A DNA stretch of 64,000 nucleotides from CAYRJD01 sp965205925. GTDB taxonomy: Bacteria; Actinomycetota; Acidimicrobiia; Acidimicrobiales; Poriferisodalaceae. This document shows, in pieces, positions 60,917 to 64,000 of the stretch. A program made the translations under genes and the position numbers. Location: the NCBI GenBank assembly GCA_965205925.1, contig OZ242183.1, positions 558,001-622,000 of the forward strand, given 5' to 3'. The notes below the pieces were generated by a model. It had not been told where the DNA came from, made no database searches, and was given only the letters and a program-made list of their open reading frames with translations. Within the stretch, counting starts at the first letter, position 1; every line of letters starts with the position of its first letter.

Positions 60917-61082
60917 CATGTTCGTTGGTTTCCAGCCAGTCGTCGACAAGTGAGTCAGCGAGTGACAACCGTCTAACTACGGAAACCCAACAAGCGGCTG
61001 ACGACCCTTTAATCGCTAGAGCAAATTGCTAAAGCGATATGTGCAAGTGGCCCCAGCCGCCCGCTATTGAATGGGCAGCAGT

Positions 61083-61141
61083 GACAGACAAGCAATGCAA
61101 GCAGTGAAAGACAAGCAATGACAGATAAGCAATGACAGATA
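61083..61141 (+). repeat. 14-base repeats over the rho-like start
   Basis: GACAGACAAGCAAT (61083-61096), GAAAGACAAGCAAT (61106-61119), GACAGATAAGCAAT (61120-61133) and a partial copy (61134-61141). They create an upstream ATG at 61118 that stops after five codons, just before the real start at 61132. Confidence 0.8.
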
Positions 61142-62529
61142 CAGCCAGCGTTGAACTGCTTGAAGCAAAATCACGCGAAGAGCTATTGGAAATTGCCAGT
61201 GCTGCTGGAATACCCATACCACCGCGTACCCGCAAGCCAGGCATTATCAGCGCAATCCTCGGAACTAGTGATATGTCCGCCGGTGGTTCGTCTGGCCAGG
61301 CAACCAACGGATCACAAGACGGTCGGCCACAAAACAGTGTGACCTCAACGGTCGCAGAGCAAGCGATTGCAACGCAAACTGCCGAAGGGGATCGGCCTGA
61401 AGCTGGCCGCACGCGCACCATTACTTTGCAATCCGACAGCCCGGAACAAGGCACTAGCGCTACCAGTGGCGAGACCAGCGAAGAAGCTCAAAACGGGAAT
61501 GAGGTAGCGGAGGACGTCAATCGTCGCTCTCGCCGCCGCGGGCGCGAACGCGACGAGCAATTCCAAGGCGAGGCCGCTGCATGCGACGGCTTGCTTGATT
61601 TGCGAGAAGAGGGCTATGGCTTTTTACGCATTAGCGGCCTGCTGCCTTCACCCGACGATGTGTATGTAGCAGTTCGTCACGTTCGCCAGCACGGACTGCG
61701 GCGCGGGGATCGTGTAACAGGTGCTAGCCGCCCAGCTACTCGCAGCGAAAAGAATCCTGCACTGCTGAGACTTGACACCATCAACGGAGAGGAACCCAAC
61801 GTTGAAGAGTCGCGCCCGCTGTTTGAAGACTTTGCGGCTATAAACCCCATCGTCGCTTTGCCATTGGCAAACGGTCAGCTAGATAGCAACGCCAAGCAAT
61901 TGTTTAGCGAGTTAGACAAGATCGCTCCACTGGGCTACGGCCAACGTGGATTACTGGTTGGAGATTCGCAAGCAAATCTGACCACGCTGGTTGAAATGGT
62001 GGGCACAACCATTGCAGACAACCATCCAGACGTGCACCTGATGGTTCTGCTGATTGACGAACGTCCCGAGCTGATTACCGACCTGACGCGCCGTTTGGAG
62101 ACCTCTGGCGAGGTTGTCGCGTCGTCATTTGACCGACCACCTGACGAGCATGTAGCCGTTGCAGAGTTAACGCTGGAGCGAGCAAAGCGCAAGGCAGAGC
62201 AAGGTCAGGATGTGGTGGTTGTGTTCGACGGTTTGACTCGCCTAGCGCGTGCATATCGCCGCATCGTCAGTCATCGCCAGTCTCTGGTAACAAGTGAGCA
62301 TGCAGCCGTAGCGGCTGCTAAGAGCGTTTTCGGAGCGGCCCGTAATCTTGAACAGGCCGGCTCAATCACGATGCTGGCTACGACGCGGACAGACACTGGC
62401 AGCGAATTTGATGTAGCGGCTCTTGACGAGTTCTACAACGCTGCAAATCTGACTTGGCAACTGAAAAGTTCCGGGGAGTTAGAACTTGCCGAATCTGGTT
62501 GCATCAGCAGCTTTACCTGCCAGACTTGA
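61132..62529 (+). CDS. rho: Rho-like transcription termination factor with degenerate P-loop
   Basis: The 465-residue protein has the Rho N-terminal helix (LLEAKSREELLEIASAAGI), a polar linker rich in Arg/Glu/Ser, the RNA-binding cold-shock-like domain (EEGYGFLRISGLLPSPDDVY, then HGLRRGDRVTGASRP), and the ATPase core with APLGYGQRGLLV, VLLIDERPELIT, EVVASSFDRPPDEHVAVAEL, Walker B-like VVVVFDGLTRLARAY, and FGAARNLEQAGSITMLATTR. Unlike normal Rho, Walker A reads GDSQANLTT (residues 277-285) where family members have PPKAGKTT, so the essential Lys is Leu. The end is also short, lacking the SGTRREE-type tail. It sits at the usual thrC-rho-rpmE position. It may be a non-hydrolysing or diverged Rho. 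Confidence 0.85.
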   Translation: MTDTASVELLEAKSREELLEIASAAGIPIPPRTRKPGIISAILGTSDMSAGGSSGQATNGSQDGRPQNSVTSTVAEQAIATQTAEGDRPEAGRTRTITLQSDSPEQGTSATSGETSEEAQNGNEVAEDVNRRSRRRGRERDEQFQGEAAACDGLLDLREEGYGFLRISGLLPSPDDVYVAVRHVRQHGLRRGDRVTGASRPATRSEKNPALLRLDTINGEEPNVEESRPLFEDFAAINPIVALPLANGQLDSNAKQLFSELDKIAPLGYGQRGLLVGDSQANLTTLVEMVGTTIADNHPDVHLMVLLIDERPELITDLTRRLETSGEVVASSFDRPPDEHVAVAELTLERAKRKAEQGQDVVVVFDGLTRLARAYRRIVSHRQSLVTSEHAAVAAAKSVFGAARNLEQAGSITMLATTRTDTGSEFDVAALDEFYNAANLTWQLKSSGELELAESGCISSFTCQT

Positions 62530-62535
62530 GGAACT

Positions 62536-62796
62536 ATGAAGAGCGACATCCATCCTTCGTATCGGCCCGTGGTGTTTCGAGATTCAAGCGCGGATTTTTC
62601 GTTCTTGACGCAATCCACCATTGAGACAAACGAGACCACCGTCTGGGAAGACGGCAACGAATACCCGCTGGCCAGCGTTGAACTTTCTAGCGCTAGCCAT
62701 CCGTTCTTTACAGGTCAGATGAAGATCGTTGACACGGCGGGACGAGTGGAGCGCTTCCAGCGTCGTTACGGCGAGCGCCGCAAAGACCGCAACTGA
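62536..62796 (+). CDS. rpmE: 50S ribosomal protein L31, zinc-independent (type B) form
   Basis: An 86-residue L31. MKSDIHPSYRPVVFRDSSAD, then FSFLTQSTIETNETTVWEDG, SASHPFFTGQMKIVDTAGRV and ERFQRRYG are the type B signatures. It has no CxxC zinc site. It starts six bases after the rho-like stop, with GAGGAAC upstream serving as ribosome site. In many bacteria type B L31 is made under zinc starvation, so finding it at the constitutive rho-rpmE position is unusual. Confidence 0.92.
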   Translation: MKSDIHPSYRPVVFRDSSADFSFLTQSTIETNETTVWEDGNEYPLASVELSSASHPFFTGQMKIVDTAGRVERFQRRYGERRKDRN

Positions 62797-62928
62797 TCTT
62801 CATTTTCTGTATCGCAAAACGCTCAAACACGTTCTTTCGAAACGGCGCGGTTTGCGCTATCCATTCAATAACGGGCGGCTGAGCTTTGCAAGCCAACGCC
62901 GTTCAAGAGCGCCCTGTTTCAAATAACA

Positions 62929-64000
62929 ATGCCGCTTGACCCTCAGCGAGTCCGTCAGCTACACGCCATCAAGCTGAAGAGCCTGGTTGCCAGCACGCTT
63001 GGCGCTAATCACGCGCAAGCATTGGGTCAGATAACAGGCACAGACTCTGGCGCGTTCGCTGTGCACGACTTGGAAAATACTGCTGACACTGCTGCGGTTT
63101 ATTTAGCCGAGCAAAAATCAGAGTCCGCCTTAGGCCCGGCCTTAGCTACCGCTGCGAGTGCTGGCGCTAACGAACTGCACGTATTCGTACCGAACATGAC
63201 AGACGTAACGAACATTCTCGTTCGTCGCGCAGCGCTATTCGATTTTCCAATAACCGTGTGGGCTGTCGAAGGAGATAAGGCCACACCGATTAAAACCACT
63301 CCTGGTCGCGCTGTTGAGCCGCCACCGCCGCGCGTACCGGGATTAGTGGCCTTGTTGCGTGAAGCAGGTGCAGACGTATCTGTCGAGCATGGCGTAATCA
63401 CCGGCGAAGTGCGGGGACTTGAGATTGCTCGAATATGCCCGGACGCATCGGTTGGTGCTGCACCCCCAAGCTCGACTGAGCAGCAATATCGCATCGAGGT
63501 CGGAGTCGGCGCTCATGACCGCGAGGCGTTTGGCTTGCTCCACGCCAGCGAACCCACCGTTGAGGCGGTTCGTCGAATAGCAGAACTGATTCGTGCACAC
63601 CGCTCACCCGGAGCCGAACCTCATCCATTCAACCGAATGGCTGCCCCTCGCTGGCTGCGAGCAATTCTGTTGGATCGACCAGAACTGGTTGGCGCCAAAC
63701 GACTCACCGCTGCCACTGCTCCCGTCCCTCGCACAGATGTGACCGACAAAGCACCCGCGGTCAGCTACGGCGTAGATGAATCCGACAGACCTTTGATAGT
63801 GGTGTCGTCGGTAGGGATTGATCTTGATTTAGTACCGTTTGCTGCTGACGCCAGAGCGTTCTTGGACGATTCCGCTCAGCTAGTTGTGGCAGTGCCGCAA
63901 CGAGACGAGCACCCATTACTAACCCAGTTGCTCACCTGGCTAAAGCCTACGAACCAGCTTCCAAGCACACAAACCGAGCCTGCGCTCAACGCAAAGGCCG
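62929..64000 (+). CDS. Unknown protein, start of gene (runs off window)
   Basis: An open frame of at least 357 codons from ATG 62929 reaches the window edge with no stop. It begins MPLDPQRVRQLHAIKLKSLV, has a Ala/Gly-rich alternating pattern, HVFVPNMTDVTNILVRRAAL, a Pro-rich stretch (VEPPPPRVPGLVALLREAGA), HPFNRMAAPRWLRAILLDRP, and DRPLIVVSSVGIDLDLVPFA. I cannot assign a family. Position after rpmE suggests a conserved actinobacterial gene before prfA. Codon use resembles its neighbours. Confidence 0.75.
   Translation, partial: MPLDPQRVRQLHAIKLKSLVASTLGANHAQALGQITGTDSGAFAVHDLENTADTAAVYLAEQKSESALGPALATAASAGANELHVFVPNMTDVTNILVRRAALFDFPITVWAVEGDKATPIKTTPGRAVEPPPPRVPGLVALLREAGADVSVEHGVITGEVRGLEIARICPDASVGAAPPSSTEQQYRIEVGVGAHDREAFGLLHASEPTVEAVRRIAELIRAHRSPGAEPHPFNRMAAPRWLRAILLDRPELVGAKRLTAATAPVPRTDVTDKAPAVSYGVDESDRPLIVVSSVGIDLDLVPFAADARAFLDDSAQLVVAVPQRDEHPLLTQLLTWLKPTNQLPSTQTEPALNAKA

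Overview
The window looks like a chromosomal segment of a moderate-GC actinobacterium, most likely a (marine) member of the Acidimicrobiia. This is inferred from gene content: luciferase-like F420/flavin monooxygenases, several nitroreductases, an SCO6745-type protein, three proteins with cell-wall-binding type 2 repeats, SCP2, acyl-CoA dehydrogenase and MmsA catabolic genes, and the actinobacterial order hom-thrC-(thrB missing)-rho-rpmE. GTG and TTG starts are common. No phage, transposase, integron or CRISPR array is visible. Coding density is very high and no gene-free stretch exceeds about 235 bases.

Layout. 1-5.6 kb: 5' end of an acyl-CoA carboxylase, an O-methyltransferase, hydrolases, a MaoC-like protein and PlsC. 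5.6-10.9 kb: one giant AT-richer gene for a single-chain type ISP restriction-modification enzyme, interrupted by an 11-base G tract that looks phase-variable. 11-19.7 kb: glutaminyl cyclase, SCO6745-like protein, tandem VOC genes, MFS pump, 3-methyladenine glycosylase, a folate cyclo-ligase carrying a minisatellite, SDR, nitroreductase and ClC channel. 19.7-23.3 kb: three tRNA genes (Ser-GCT, Ser-TGA, Arg-ACG), pheA and the nickel-pincer cofactor genes larB-larC. 23.3-27.8 kb: zinc uptake (znuB, znuA, divergent znuC) and a Fur/Zur regulator, with an LLM oxidoreductase between them. 27.9-30.6 kb: acyl-CoA dehydrogenase and methylmalonate-semialdehyde dehydrogenase. 30.6-47.5 kb: three CWB2 surface proteins interspersed with metabolic genes (LLM, nitroreductase-SRPBCC fusion, aminotransferase, NIPSNAP, HpcH aldolase, hemB, SCP2, nitroreductase, SDR). 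47.6-57 kb: MBL hydrolase, P450, DyP peroxidase, YbjQ, two aminotransferases, MFS transporter and a secreted esterase. 57-64 kb: alcohol dehydrogenase, hom, thrC, a Rho-like gene, zinc-independent-type rpmE and the start of an unknown gene.

The most notable discoveries are these. (1) A UGSC-family selenoprotein gene at 39944-40474 with an in-frame TGA at codon 92, followed at the correct distance by a bacterial-SECIS-like hairpin. A conventional gene call splits it in two. It ends a four-gene cluster of aldolase, conserved unknown, conserved unknown and selenoprotein. (2) A Rho homologue at the normal rho locus whose Walker A lysine is lost and whose C-terminal tail is missing. (3) A G11 tract in the type ISP gene, immediately followed by a second, out-of-phase copy of the same domain segment. 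(4) Tandem repeats, mostly of 12 bases, at gene starts and ends across the window, one of them inserted inside the folate cyclo-ligase.

Family assignments rest on motif recognition by eye. No database search was run.
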